Shown here piece by piece: positions 1 to 9,073 of a stretch of 64,000 nt of DNA. The stretch's first letter is position 1. The number at the start of each line of letters is the position of its first letter. This DNA comes from Rhodoluna sp. (lineage in GTDB: Bacteria > Actinomycetota > Actinomycetes > Actinomycetales > Microbacteriaceae), in NCBI RefSeq assembly GCF_024641065.1, contig NZ_JAHEDV010000033.1:124001-188000 (forward strand). The letters run 5' to 3'. Made by a program: the position numbers and the translations under genes. Under the pieces are notes generated by a model. It had not been told where the DNA came from, did no database searches, and saw nothing but the letters and a program-made list of their open reading frames with translations.

Positions 1-1
1 A

Positions 2-595
2 CCTTGGAAAGAAATCGAGGCGCAGGGATACATCGCTCCGGCGGCTTGTTTTGAAGTTCGAATCGACCTACCTGACGAAGAGCGCCTGAATTATGCAGTA
101 TCAAATCAAGAGGATCGCTATCGGATCGCGGCTACTTCTTCGAGCAAAATTCCGGTAATCAAGCAGTTGATGGCTAGGCACCAAGGTGAGCCGACTCTGA
201 TTATTGGGCAATATCTAGATCAAATTCACGAAGTTTCTGCGGCTCTAAAAGTTGACGAAATCACCGGTGAAACTCCGATTGCAGACCGCGAGCGACTTTT
301 CGATGATTTCAGAAATGGTCGAATCACCACTCTTGTAGTTTCGAAGGTTGCCAACTTCTCAATTGACCTGCCCGAAGCATCTGTCGCGATTCAAATTTCA
401 GGTTCCTACGGAAGCCGTCAAGAAGAAGCCCAACGCCTCGGTCGCCTTTTGCGCCCAAAGGCTGATGGTCGCGCGGCCAACTTCTACACCCTGATTGCCC
501 GCGACACCATTGATCAAGACTTCGCTCAAAACCGCCAAAGATTCTTAGCCGAACAAGGTTATAGCTACGAAATTATGGACTCTTTCGAGCTCTAA
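2..595 (+). CDS. XPB/Ssl2-family DNA repair helicase, C-terminal part (5' end outside window)
   Basis: The reading frame is open from base 2 to a TAA ending at 595, so only the C-terminal ~197 residues are seen. The piece matches the second RecA-like lobe of superfamily 2 helicases of the XPB (ERCC3) type. It has an LIIGQYLDQ strand, an ITGETP segment, a DFRNG motif, VANFSIDLPEA, and motif VI-like EEAQRLGRLLRPK, which carries the arginine fingers. XPB-type helicases unwind DNA 3' to 5' and are common in Actinobacteria; their bacterial role is thought to be DNA repair, though not well established. The ATP-binding lobe lies upstream of the window. A two-component system follows after 52 bases. 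Confidence 0.88.
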   Translation, partial: PWKEIEAQGYIAPAACFEVRIDLPDEERLNYAVSNQEDRYRIAATSSSKIPVIKQLMARHQGEPTLIIGQYLDQIHEVSAALKVDEITGETPIADRERLFDDFRNGRITTLVVSKVANFSIDLPEASVAIQISGSYGSRQEEAQRLGRLLRPKADGRAANFYTLIARDTIDQDFAQNRQRFLAEQGYSYEIMDSFEL

Positions 596-608
596 GCATC
601 CAGCAGAC

Positions 609-637
609 TCACAGGAATCTCCCAGATAAACCTGTGA
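609..637. promoter_or_regulatory. Inverted repeat upstream of the response regulator
   Basis: Arms TCACAGG (609-615) and CCTGTGA (631-637) are separated by 15 bases and end 10 bases before the response-regulator ATG. It could be an autoregulatory operator or a hairpin in the spacer after the helicase gene. No T-run follows, so a terminator is unlikely. Confidence 0.35.
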
Positions 638-647
638 AACTCTCAGT

Positions 648-1346
648 ATGGAAAACATCAAGGTACTTATCGTCGACGACGAGCCAAACATCCGTGATCT
701 TCTTTCAACCAGCCTTCGCTTTGCCGGGTTTAGCGTTCACGCTGTAGCCAACGGTGCCGATGCGGTCAACGCCGCTGAAAAAGGCAACCCCGACATCATC
801 TTGCTTGACGTAATGCTGCCTGACATGAACGGCTTTAGCGTAACCAAGAAAATTCGCTCGATGGGCATCAATGCTCCGGTTTTGTTCTTGACCGCCCGCG
901 ACGAAACTGAAGACAAAATCACCGGCCTAACCGTTGGTGGCGATGACTACATGACCAAGCCATTTAGCTTGGATGAAATTGTTGCGCGTATTAACGCAAT
1001 TCTTCGTCGTACCAAAGCGGCTGAGGTCGAAGAGTCAGTGCTCGAAGTTGGCGAGATTCGAATCAACCAAGATGCGCACGAGGTCTTCGTCAATGACAGC
1101 GCGGTTGACCTGAGCCCTACCGAATACAAACTATTGCGCTTTTTGATGTCAAACCCAAACCGCGTTTTGACCAAGGCCCAGATTCTCGATCACGTGTGGG
1201 AGTATGACTTCAACGGTGAAATGGGAATCGTAGAGTCTTATGTTTCTTATCTTCGAAAGAAACTTGACCCACTAACCTCCGAGCCGCTAATTCAAACCAA
1301 GCGCGGCGTTGGTTACATGTATAAGTCAGTCAAGAACGGCAAGTAG
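648..1346 (+). CDS. OmpR/PhoB-family response regulator
   Basis: A 232-aa two-domain response regulator. The receiver domain (about 1-118) has the acidic pair D10-D11, the phospho-acceptor aspartate in LLDVMLPD (about D54), and the switch threonine and lysine in TARD and TKPF. The C-terminal winged helix (about 130-228) has the LSPTEYKLLRFL and RVLTKAQILDHVW signatures and ends in the RGVGYMY hairpin. The stop codon shares one base with the GTG start of the histidine kinase that follows, so the two are translationally coupled and form a pair. There is no clear Shine-Dalgarno before the ATG; GAAACT sits six bases upstream and may be the -10 of a leaderless transcript. The protein resembles MprA/TcrA-like actinobacterial regulators, but the exact orthologue and signal are not resolved. 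Confidence 0.93.
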   Translation: MENIKVLIVDDEPNIRDLLSTSLRFAGFSVHAVANGADAVNAAEKGNPDIILLDVMLPDMNGFSVTKKIRSMGINAPVLFLTARDETEDKITGLTVGGDDYMTKPFSLDEIVARINAILRRTKAAEVEESVLEVGEIRINQDAHEVFVNDSAVDLSPTEYKLLRFLMSNPNRVLTKAQILDHVWEYDFNGEMGIVESYVSYLRKKLDPLTSEPLIQTKRGVGYMYKSVKNGK

Positions 1347-2830
1347 TGTCAGAAAAGTTCGGCAGCATTTGGGAGCGCATTTCTCTGCGCTCTAAGTTGA
1401 CCGCACTCTCAGTAGCTCTCATCGGCCTGCTTTTGATGGTTTCGAGTATGGGCACAATCTCACTGATTCGTACCTACCTGTTGGCGAACACTGACACGCT
1501 TTTGACATCCACAGCTGAGGTATTGAATCATGAAGACCCGATGCTAATCGAAGCGCACCTTGCCAATGGTGAACTGACCCTGCCGAGCCTGCCGAGTGAT
1601 TTCTACATCGGTTATGTGAGCGCTGAGGGCAAGTTGATCATTGGTTTGGTTTCTAGCGCCAGCGATCAAGACGAAGTGCCTAACCTAACAGGCTTCACAT
1701 CGGCTGTTGTCGCAGCCAGTGGCGGTGTTCCATTCGAGGTTGACAGCAACGGAAAGATTGCCGAAGAAGTTCGCGGCGAGGGCTGGCGAATGGTTGCTGT
1801 TCCGCTAACCACAAGACCCGGCTCTCTGATTGTGGCGCTGCCGACCAATGCCAACGGTGCATTGCTAACCATGTATGGCTCTATCGGCTTAGGCTTTGGG
1901 CTGCTGTTGCTCTTCTTCAGTGGATTCAGCATTTGGTTCACAATTTCTTCTGCACTTAGACCGCTGAATGAGGTTGAGCGCACCGCCAAGCTGGTGAGCG
2001 CCGGCGATACATCCCAGCGGCTCATTGAGCGACCGGGCAACACTGAAATTGCGCGTCTAAATCGTGCACTTAACAGCATGCTCAATGGCATTGACGGTGC
2101 CATGCAAAATCGCAACGCAACCCTAGATCAAATGCGTCGTTTCGTTTCTGATGCCAGCCACGAGCTTCGCACTCCCCTAGTTTCTGTTCGAGGTTATGCC
2201 GAACTTTACCGAATGGGTGCGCTGAAAAAGCCTGAACAAATTGCCGAGGCAATGGGTCGAATTGAGAGCGAAGCGGTGCGAATGACCGGCCTCGTCGAGA
2301 GTCTCTTGACCCTTACGCGCATGGATGAAGGCGCAGCCCCAACAAAGACCCCGACCAACTTGGTATCGCTAGCCCACGACAGCGCCATGGATGCAAGCGT
2401 TGCAGCAGCAGGGCAGAGCATCCGTGTGATTCATGCTTCGGGTGAAGACTTTGCTGCCGATGAATCGCTTATGGCAAACGTTGACGCCAATGCAATTCGT
2501 CAGGTTTTCACAAATCTGTTGGCCAATGCTTCGCGTTTTTCACCGGCAGACGGCTCAATTGAAATCGTGTTAGACGACAGCGCAAAAGTTGACGGCAAAA
2601 AGTTTGTAATTGTCGATGTTCGCGATCACGGCGAAGGAATTCCTGAGCAGTTGCGAGACAAAGTTTTTGAGCGCTTCTATCGCGTCGACAACTCACGCAA
2701 TAGCGAAACTGGTGGCTCGGGCCTTGGTTTGGCGATTGTTTCGAGCATCGTCAAGCGCCATGGCGGCAACATCGTTGCAATCGAAACCGAAGGCGGCGGC
2801 GCTACGTTCCGAGTGTCGCTTCCGGCCTAG
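1346..2830 (+). CDS. Sensor histidine kinase (HAMP-HisKA-HATPase)
   Basis: A 494-aa membrane sensor kinase, partner of the regulator just upstream (GTG start overlaps the TAG stop by one base). A first membrane helix lies at about 18-40, an extracellular sensor domain follows to about 170, and a second helix is near 177-200. A HAMP linker follows, then the dimerisation/phosphoacceptor helix with SHELRTPL (histidine near 272). The ATP-binding domain shows the N box NLLANASRFSP, the G1 box VRDHGEGIPE, the F box FERFYR and the G2 box GGSGLGLAI. It should autophosphorylate on histidine and pass phosphate to the aspartate of the regulator. The extracellular domain has no family I recognise, so the stimulus is unknown. 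Overall shape is that of MprB/TcrY-like kinases. Confidence 0.94.
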   Translation: MSEKFGSIWERISLRSKLTALSVALIGLLLMVSSMGTISLIRTYLLANTDTLLTSTAEVLNHEDPMLIEAHLANGELTLPSLPSDFYIGYVSAEGKLIIGLVSSASDQDEVPNLTGFTSAVVAASGGVPFEVDSNGKIAEEVRGEGWRMVAVPLTTRPGSLIVALPTNANGALLTMYGSIGLGFGLLLLFFSGFSIWFTISSALRPLNEVERTAKLVSAGDTSQRLIERPGNTEIARLNRALNSMLNGIDGAMQNRNATLDQMRRFVSDASHELRTPLVSVRGYAELYRMGALKKPEQIAEAMGRIESEAVRMTGLVESLLTLTRMDEGAAPTKTPTNLVSLAHDSAMDASVAAAGQSIRVIHASGEDFAADESLMANVDANAIRQVFTNLLANASRFSPADGSIEIVLDDSAKVDGKKFVIVDVRDHGEGIPEQLRDKVFERFYRVDNSRNSETGGSGLGLAIVSSIVKRHGGNIVAIETEGGGATFRVSLPA

Positions 2831-2889
2831 TTATTCACAGATTTGCCAGATCAAGCCCAAATCACGCATGCTTTCGGCACACTGACTCC

Positions 2890-3177
2890 ATGACTCAATT
2901 CACCGTAGATAGCGACCAGGTTCTGGTTGCCAACAGTGCCGTTCAAAACAGCATTCAAATACTCAACCAAGAGGCCACTGCGCTGTTGGGCCAACTAAAC
3001 GCGCTGCAATCCTCATGGACAGGCCTTGCCGCAAACAGTTTTCAAGAGCTAGCCAGTCGATGGCGAGTGACTGCCAGTCAAGTCGAGAATCAACTAAGTG
3101 ATATTGGCCAGGCACTTGCGATGGCGGCAAGTCAATACAGCGAAATTGAACTCGCTAATCAGCGGTTATTTTTGTAA
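2890..3177 (+). CDS. WXG100 (ESAT-6-like) family protein
   Basis: A 95-aa protein with the hallmark length and hairpin-of-helices pattern of WXG100 proteins. A Trp-x-Gly turn (W43-T44-G45) lies in the middle, flanked by two long amphipathic helices, with an FQELASRW segment in the second. Family members are exported by type VII secretion systems, usually as dimers; no FtsK/EccC ATPase or partner is in this window, so the secretion apparatus must lie elsewhere if it exists. It stands alone 59 bases after the histidine kinase and overlaps the 3' end of the convergent marR gene by 23 bases. Confidence 0.82.
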   Translation: MTQFTVDSDQVLVANSAVQNSIQILNQEATALLGQLNALQSSWTGLAANSFQELASRWRVTASQVENQLSDIGQALAMAASQYSEIELANQRLFL

Positions 3178-3532
3178 TTTCATCAGCGCGGTCAGCTAGG
3201 CGGCTGAGCACGTTGGCTTCAATGTCCGAGTAAAGCGCGGCAGCGGTTTTAGAAAGTGCCACGCGACGCTCACGCGCGTCAACCAGTGCATCGCGGCGCT
3301 CAACGTAGCCAAGCTTTTCGAGCGGCTGTAGCGCTCTCGTGAGGCCAGAGACACTAAGACCAACGGTCGCCGCAAGGTCGCTTCTGCGCATGCCTTCAGA
3401 ATCGGCCGCTACTAAGGCCCTCATGATCACAAATTCGTTGAAACTCACACCGTAGACCAAACCGCTATCGAGGCGTGACTCAACCTGGTTTACAAAGGAG
3501 CGAAGCTTTAGAAACTTATCCAGAATCTGCAT
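3155..3532 (-). CDS. MarR-family transcriptional regulator
   Basis: A 125-aa winged-helix regulator. The DNA-binding part shows RRSDLAATVGLSVSGLTRAL followed by the wing ERRDALVDARERRVALS, the typical MarR arrangement, between dimerising N- and C-terminal helices. I start it at the ATG at 3532 because a GAAAGG ribosome site sits just before it. A longer TTG reading (to 3562) would begin inside the palindrome at 3549-3564, which is better explained as this gene's own operator. MarR proteins usually repress their own promoter and nearby efflux or redox genes and are released by small ligands. A near-identical 12-bp site at 32106-32117 suggests a possible second target. Confidence 0.9.
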   Translation of the reverse strand: MQILDKFLKLRSFVNQVESRLDSGLVYGVSFNEFVIMRALVAADSEGMRRSDLAATVGLSVSGLTRALQPLEKLGYVERRDALVDARERRVALSKTAAALYSDIEANVLSRLADRADEITKITAD

Positions 3533-3548
3533 GATGCCTTTCGAATAT

Positions 3549-3564
3549 AGTTGCGAACGCAACT
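3549..3564. promoter_or_regulatory. Perfect 16-bp palindrome, probable MarR operator
   Basis: AGTTGCGAACGCAACT is a perfect palindrome. Read on the minus strand it follows a CATAAT -10 (revcomp of about 3571-3576) by about six bases and lies 16 bases before the regulator's ATG, so it would cover the transcription start. This is the usual place for MarR autorepression. Confidence 0.7.
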
Positions 3565-3597
3565 AATTCAATTATGCACCAGCCTTCGGCAAGACAT

Positions 3598-3634
3598 AAA
3601 AAACGGGCAGCCCCGAAAGGCTGCCCGTTTTTTA
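3598..3634. terminator. Bidirectional rho-independent terminator between marR and groEL
   Basis: The stem GGGCAGCC / GGCTGCCC with loop CCGAAA is flanked by an A-run on one side and a T-run on the other. Its main role is to end groEL transcription (minus strand), ten bases after the stop codon. Confidence 0.9.
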
Positions 3635-3643
3635 TGAATCGAC

Positions 3644-5312
<1,669 letters not shown>

Positions 5313-5317
5313 TGACT

Positions 5318-5346
5318 ATTTTGGCACTCTCACCCCTAGAGTGCAA
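5318..5346 (-). promoter_or_regulatory. groEL promoter (-35 TTGCAC, -10 CAAAAT, 17-bp spacer)
   Basis: On the minus strand, TTGCAC (5341-5346) and CAAAAT (5318-5323) are 17 bases apart. The -35 and spacer are covered by CIRCE 2, and CIRCE 1 lies just downstream of the start point, so HrcA could block both polymerase binding and escape. Confidence 0.75.
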
Positions 5347-5347
5347 A
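5321..5347. promoter_or_regulatory. CIRCE element 2 (imperfect) of groEL
   Basis: TTGGCACTC-N9-GAGTGCAAA is a second HrcA-type operator with intact GCACTC/GAGTGC cores and altered ends, nine bases beyond the first. Tandem CIRCE elements are known at actinobacterial groE promoters. Confidence 0.9.
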
Positions 5348-5383
5348 CAGGGTTAACCGCTATTGGCGAACATCCTGGGATAA

Positions 5384-5417
5384 AAAAATCACCCTCCCCG
5401 AAGGGAGGGTGATTTTG
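5384..5417. terminator. Terminator downstream of the cold-shock gene
   Basis: A 13-bp stem, AAATCACCCTCCC / GGGAGGGTGATTT, with a CGAA tetraloop is flanked by A- and T-runs. It ends the minus-strand cold-shock transcript about 20 bases after its stop codon. Confidence 0.92.
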
Positions 5418-5434
5418 TAAAAGATCTAAGGGTC

Positions 5435-5638
5435 TTAGCCGATTACGTGAACTGCGTCAGCCTGTGGGCCCTTGTCGCCGTTCTTTACTTCGAACTCAAC
5501 GCGCTGGTTCTCTTTTAGCTCCTTGTAGCCATCTGACTGGATTGCTGAGAAGTGTACGAATACGTCTGCTCCGCCATCCTGGGTGATGAAGCCGAAGCCC
5601 TTTTCAGCGTTGAACCACTTTACGGTACCTTGTGCCAT
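5435..5638 (-). CDS. cspA: Cold-shock protein (CspA family)
   Basis: A 67-aa single cold-shock domain. The RNA-binding motifs RNP1 (KGFGFI) and RNP2 (VFVHF) are intact, and the start [10 protein letters not shown] is the actinobacterial CspA form. The protein binds single-stranded RNA/DNA and melts mRNA structure. The ATG at 5638 is preceded by AGGAG at good spacing; the longer frame to 5734 runs through the untranslated leader and is not credible. The ~170 bases between this gene and the next contain a long apparent leader, a common feature of cold-shock genes whose mRNA folds in a temperature-dependent way. A strong terminator follows. Confidence 0.96.
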   Translation of the reverse strand: MAQGTVKWFNAEKGFGFITQDGGADVFVHFSAIQSDGYKELKENQRVEFEVKNGDKGPQADAVHVIG

Positions 5639-5764
5639 TTGTTTTTTACTCCTGTTACATAACGACGTCTGAAATAATTTCTCAGAGCGAGTCGCATAGA
5701 AAAGAGCTGGTGCTACGTGTACTGCTACGACCACTTACAACACTAGCCTTGCAAAATGTAATCA

Positions 5765-5780
5765 CCTAGAGAAATCTAGG
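5765..5780. terminator. Short hairpin after the LytR_C gene (weak terminator candidate)
   Basis: CCTAGA-N4-TCTAGG is a perfect six-bp stem with no clean T-run after it on the minus strand. It may weakly end the LytR_C-gene transcript or belong to the cold-shock leader. Confidence 0.35.
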
Positions 5781-5812
5781 CAAAAAGCCAAGTGTTTATC
5801 GAACGGTTATAA

Positions 5813-6355
5813 CTATTCAGTTACCGGAATTTCGTATTCGGTACCCAAAACGATGGTGATCGGGCCGGCAAATTGATCTGAAACAGTCACCAGAGGCGAG
5901 CCGAGCAGTTTGGCCATTTCTTCGGCTTCTGCCCTGAAAAGTTCGTCGGTGATAACAATTGTTGAAGTTTCGATGGTGATTGGTTTTCCGTCAGCATCTT
6001 CAAGCGCGCTCCAGTTGAGCACGTTGAAACCAGCAGATTCAAGGTCTGCAGCGAATAATTGACCAGCGGCAATCTTGGTATCGTCAGTTTTGCCTGAGCC
6101 ATCGACTACGGCAACACCCGGGCGAGCGTCTTCGGTTGCTGTTGGGCTTGGCGATGCATTTGTAATGACGCCTTCAAAAACGCTAGATGCGTCAGCAAAT
6201 TTCAAAACACCCCAGGCAGCTCCTGCTACCAAAATTCCGGCACCAAAAATCTTTACCCATTCCAAGGCTCGATCTTTGCCAGTGCGACGAGCGCGATGGC
6301 GACCACCGTGAACTGATGCTGCATCAAATTCGTCGAGTGGGAACTTTTTAGCCAT
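5813..6355 (-). CDS. Membrane-anchored LytR_C-domain protein
   Basis: A 180-aa protein with a basic cytoplasmic head (about 1-32, HGGRHRARRTGK) and one membrane helix (about 33-52). A short Ser/Pro/Thr linker (ASPSPTATED) precedes an extracellular domain that starts PGVAVVDGSG and fits the LytR C-terminal domain fold. This domain is found on LCP ligases, which attach glycopolymers to peptidoglycan, and also on small stand-alone proteins like this one in Actinobacteria; function of the stand-alone form is not settled. The LCP catalytic domain is absent. It lies divergent from msrB and just upstream of the cold-shock gene on the same strand. Confidence 0.75.
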   Translation of the reverse strand: MAKKFPLDEFDAASVHGGRHRARRTGKDRALEWVKIFGAGILVAGAAWGVLKFADASSVFEGVITNASPSPTATEDARPGVAVVDGSGKTDDTKIAAGQLFAADLESAGFNVLNWSALEDADGKPITIETSTIVITDELFRAEAEEMAKLLGSPLVTVSDQFAGPITIVLGTEYEIPVTE

Positions 6356-6420
6356 GAATCCTGCTTATCTTTGAGGCACTAAGAAGTGCAGTTTCAATTT
6401 TAGGCGAAGTAGGTTGGGGC

Positions 6421-6819
6421 ATGAACTATCCAGTTGAGAAATCTGATGAACAGTGGCGCGAAGAACTGACCGATTTTGAATATCACGTTCTGCGAGAAGC
6501 CGGAACCGAGCGCGCTTATACGGGCGAACTTCTTGAAGAAAAACGCGTTGGTACGTTTTCTTGCCGAGGATGTGGGGCTGAACTTTTCACCAGTGAAAGC
6601 AAATTTGATTCTCACTGTGGCTGGCCAAGTTTTTATGAACCAAAAGCCGGTGACGCGGTCGAACTACTTGAGGATCGAAGCGTTGGCATGGTTCGCACCG
6701 AAGTTCGATGCTCAAACTGCGGAAGCCACCTAGGCCACGTATTTGAAGATGCACCGCAAACCCCGACCGGCGATCGATACTGCATCAACTCGGTCAGCGT
6801 AACTTTCAAGAGCGTTTAA
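6421..6819 (+). CDS. msrB: Peptide-methionine (R)-S-oxide reductase MsrB
   Basis: A 132-aa stand-alone MsrB, full length. It reduces the R-epimer of methionine sulfoxide in proteins using thioredoxin. Two CxxC pairs bind structural zinc (C48/C51 and C96/C99), the HCGWPSF motif holds the candidate resolving cysteine C65, and the catalytic cysteine is C120 in RYCINS; the LGHVF strand is also present. The gene is transcribed away from the LytR_C gene. No strong ribosome site is visible: TAGGTT sits five bases upstream of the ATG and may belong to a leaderless promoter. A terminator follows directly. Confidence 0.97.
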   Translation: MNYPVEKSDEQWREELTDFEYHVLREAGTERAYTGELLEEKRVGTFSCRGCGAELFTSESKFDSHCGWPSFYEPKAGDAVELLEDRSVGMVRTEVRCSNCGSHLGHVFEDAPQTPTGDRYCINSVSVTFKSV

Positions 6820-6828
6820 TGACTTTAT

Positions 6829-6865
6829 GAAAAAAGGACCCCCATTTGGGAGTCCTTTTTCTTTT
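6829..6865 (+). terminator. Terminator after msrB
   Basis: A-run, GGACCCCC, loop ATTT, GGGAGTCC, then TTTTTCTTTT. One mismatch in an otherwise long stem. It also separates msrB from the convergent tRNA-Thr. Confidence 0.85.
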
Positions 6866-6866
6866 G

Positions 6867-6939
6867 AGCCGACTAGGGGACTCGAACCCCTAACCACCTC
6901 ATTACAAGTGAGGTGCGCTACCAATTGCGCCAAGTCGGC
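6867..6939 (-). tRNA. tRNA-Thr (anticodon TGT)
   Basis: The minus strand folds as a 73-nt cloverleaf. Acceptor GCCGACT pairs with AGTCGGC, the D arm is GCGC..GCGC, the anticodon stem CCTCA/TGAGG holds the loop CTTGTAA, and the T arm carries GGTTCGAGTCC. Anticodon TGT reads ACA and other ACN threonine codons; discriminator base is T. CCA is not encoded. Confidence 0.96.
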
Positions 6940-6941
6940 CA

Positions 6942-6957
6942 GTTGCCCGAAGGCAAC
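6942..6957 (-). ncRNA. 5' leader hairpin of tRNA-Thr(TGT)
   Basis: On the minus strand GTTGCC-TTCG-GGCAAC forms a perfect 6-bp stem with a UUCG tetraloop, ending two bases before the mature tRNA. A TAGGCT -10-like box lies six bases upstream, so the hairpin would be the very 5' end of the primary transcript. The same arrangement precedes the other two tRNA genes in the window. Confidence 0.6.
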
Positions 6958-6990
6958 CTGTCCAGCCTATAAGGTCTGGAAGATTTTTGC

Positions 6991-7830
6991 TTAGTTAGCT
7001 GAAGCTTCTTGCACAAACTGAGCGAAGCGAGCCGGGCTGGCTAGCTCTTCAGCTGTTGCAAACGCATACTGCTTGCCATTCACAACGATGGTTGGAGTGC
7101 CGCCCATCTTGATCTCGGTTCCAGGAACCATCTCGTTCAGAATGCGAGTGGTGGCACTTTCAACCCAGCTGCCGAAGCTCTTGTTGTTGATGCAGCTGGT
7201 GATCTGCTCCAGGTTTGAAACCCCTGCCTCTTTGGCGCGGTCAGCAAGTTCAGCGTTGTCTGGGCCGGCGGTGCCTTCATCTGGCTGGTTCGCAAACAAC
7301 AGGTTGTTATAGGCCAAGAAGCTGTTTGGTGAATATTCAGCAACACAGATAGCAGCGTTGCCGGCACGGCTTGAGTATTGGTTCAAAGAAGCACGGCTGT
7401 CTAGGAACGATACCGGGTGAATTTCTAGGGTTACTGAGCCTGACTTGACCCAGCTCTCAATCTGAGATGCGTTTGGGTTCTCAAAGTCACGACAAATTGG
7501 GCACTGGTAGTCGACATACATGACGATGTTTGGAACATCTGCGTCTGGGGCTGGTGTCTGGGTTTCGGTGAAAGCCTTAGCCTCGAGGCCGATCTTGATT
7601 CCGTCGTTAAAAGACATGTTCTTTGGGGTTAGCTGCACCTGGTTTGCGCCCTGCACAACAACCATTGAAACGATTGCGATTGCGGCAATAATTGCAGCAC
7701 CACCGCCGGCAAACAAGATGTTGCGCTTGCGCTTTTCGTTCTTCTTGTGCTGCTCACGAAGCTCACGGGCCTTTGCACGGGCCTGTTCGCGCTGCTCGCT
7801 GCGAGTTGGTCTGTTCTGGTTCGGTGTCAT
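6991..7830 (-). CDS. Membrane-anchored DsbA/thioredoxin-fold protein
   Basis: A 279-aa protein. The N-terminal ~38 residues are a highly charged cytoplasmic segment rich in Arg/Lys/Glu, followed by one membrane helix (about 39-59). The outward-facing thioredoxin-fold domain (about 75-275) has the redox motif CPIC in YVDYQCPICRDF and the cis-proline region GGTPTIVVNG. Further cysteines (AAICVAE and SCINN) lie in the helical insert. This is the actinobacterial DsbA-like family (Thioredoxin_4), thought to make or rearrange disulfides in exported proteins; substrates are unknown. No VKOR/DsbB partner is nearby. It is transcribed in the same direction as tRNA-Thr, which follows it. Confidence 0.87.
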   Translation of the reverse strand: MTPNQNRPTRSEQREQARAKARELREQHKKNEKRKRNILFAGGGAAIIAAIAIVSMVVVQGANQVQLTPKNMSFNDGIKIGLEAKAFTETQTPAPDADVPNIVMYVDYQCPICRDFENPNASQIESWVKSGSVTLEIHPVSFLDSRASLNQYSSRAGNAAICVAEYSPNSFLAYNNLLFANQPDEGTAGPDNAELADRAKEAGVSNLEQITSCINNKSFGSWVESATTRILNEMVPGTEIKMGGTPTIVVNGKQYAFATAEELASPARFAQFVQEASAN

Positions 7831-7958
7831 TGAGTCCTCAATCAGTTAGTCACAATATGGTGACAGTCAGGCTTTCAAGTCTAACCGCAGGCCCCTCTGA
7901 TGCCATAATGAAGTTCATCAGCAGCGTCGCTGTTGATGTTTCTATCACTACGGATCGT

Positions 7959-7976
7959 CCGGCACGTACCTGCCGG
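7959..7976 (+). promoter_or_regulatory. Hairpin in the leader of the sugar ABC ATPase gene
   Basis: CCGGCA-N6-TGCCGG is a perfect six-bp inverted repeat 17 bases before the ATG and just before the purine-rich ribosome site. It may be an operator or an mRNA stem near the start. The rest of the 163-base spacer holds a CATAAT -10-like box (about 7914-7919) and no gene. Confidence 0.4.
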
Positions 7977-7993
7977 TGAAGGAATAAGAAAAA

Positions 7994-9070
7994 ATGGCAT
8001 CAGTAACATTCGATAACGCCACCCGCCTATACCCAGGTGGCACCCGCCCAGCAGTTGACAAGCTGAACCTCTCTATCGCCGACGGCGAGTTCTTGGTTCT
8101 TGTTGGCCCATCAGGTTGCGGAAAGTCAACCTCATTGCGCATGCTGGCTGGTCTAGAAGACGTCAACTCAGGTGCAATCCGCATCGGTGACCGCGACGTA
8201 ACTCAGACCCCACCAAAAGACCGCGACATTGCGATGGTTTTCCAGAACTACGCTTTGTACCCACACATGACCGTTGCCGAGAACATGGGCTTCGCTCTAA
8301 AGATCGCTGGCGTTAGCAAAGAAGAGCGTGCAGAGCGCGTTCTAGAGGCTGCAAAGCTTCTTGACCTAGAGCCATACCTAAGCCGCAAGCCAAAGGCCCT
8401 TTCTGGTGGTCAGCGTCAGCGCGTTGCCATGGGTCGTGCGATTGTTCGCAAGCCTCAGGTATTTCTTATGGATGAGCCTCTTTCAAACCTTGACGCGAAG
8501 CTACGCGTTCAGACCCGCACCCAGATTGCGTCGCTTCAGCGTCGCCTGGGCGTAACCACTGTTTACGTGACCCACGACCAGGTTGAAGCTATGACCATGG
8601 GTGACCGCGTTGCAGTTATGAAAGACGGCATCCTGCAGCAGGTTGCTACTCCTCAGGAACTATACGACGAGCCAGCAAACGTTTTCGTTGCAGGCTTCAT
8701 CGGCTCACCAGCCATGAACCTTCTACAGCTTCCAATCGTTGAGGGTGGCGTGCAGTTCGGCACCACCGTTCTAAAGGTTGAAAAGTCTGTACTAGCGAAG
8801 ACCAAGGCTAAGTTGGTCACCGTTGGTATCCGCCCAGAGAACATCACCGTTACCAAGTCAGAGGGCATTGCCGTCGAGGTTGACGTTGTTGAAGAACTTG
8901 GTGCAGATGGCTACCTATACGGTCACACCTCAATCGACGGTGCAGAAGCAGACGTTGTTGCACGTGTTGACGGTCGTGTTCACCCACACGCTGGCGACAA
9001 GGTCTTCTTGAAGGCTGACGGCGGCATCGTTCACATCTTCGACGTTGAAACTGGCGAGCGCCTTAACTAA
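7994..9070 (+). CDS. Multiple-sugar ABC transporter ATPase (UgpC/MsiK type)
   Basis: A 358-aa ABC ATPase of the carbohydrate importer class. Walker A is GPSGCGKST, the Q loop is VFQNYALYPHMTV, the signature is LSGGQRQR, Walker B is VFLMDEP, and the switch histidine is in VTHDQVEA. A C-terminal regulatory OB-type domain (about 235-358) follows, as in MalK/UgpC. No permease or binding-protein gene is adjacent. That fits the actinobacterial MsiK arrangement, in which one shared ATPase powers several sugar importers encoded elsewhere. The ATG has AAGGAATAAG upstream. The DUF4032 gene begins three bases after the stop. Confidence 0.93.
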   Translation: MASVTFDNATRLYPGGTRPAVDKLNLSIADGEFLVLVGPSGCGKSTSLRMLAGLEDVNSGAIRIGDRDVTQTPPKDRDIAMVFQNYALYPHMTVAENMGFALKIAGVSKEERAERVLEAAKLLDLEPYLSRKPKALSGGQRQRVAMGRAIVRKPQVFLMDEPLSNLDAKLRVQTRTQIASLQRRLGVTTVYVTHDQVEAMTMGDRVAVMKDGILQQVATPQELYDEPANVFVAGFIGSPAMNLLQLPIVEGGVQFGTTVLKVEKSVLAKTKAKLVTVGIRPENITVTKSEGIAVEVDVVEELGADGYLYGHTSIDGAEADVVARVDGRVHPHAGDKVFLKADGGIVHIFDVETGERLN

Positions 9071-9073
9071 TAA

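Noticed and set aside
2610-2885. A 91-aa plus-strand frame in the 3' part of the histidine kinase
   Set aside because: It is out of frame with the intact ATPase domain and has no start signal.
6942-6957. Hairpin read as a terminator of the DsbA-like gene
   Set aside because: There is no T-run after the stem, and the same element recurs directly before the other tRNA genes, so a leader role fits better.
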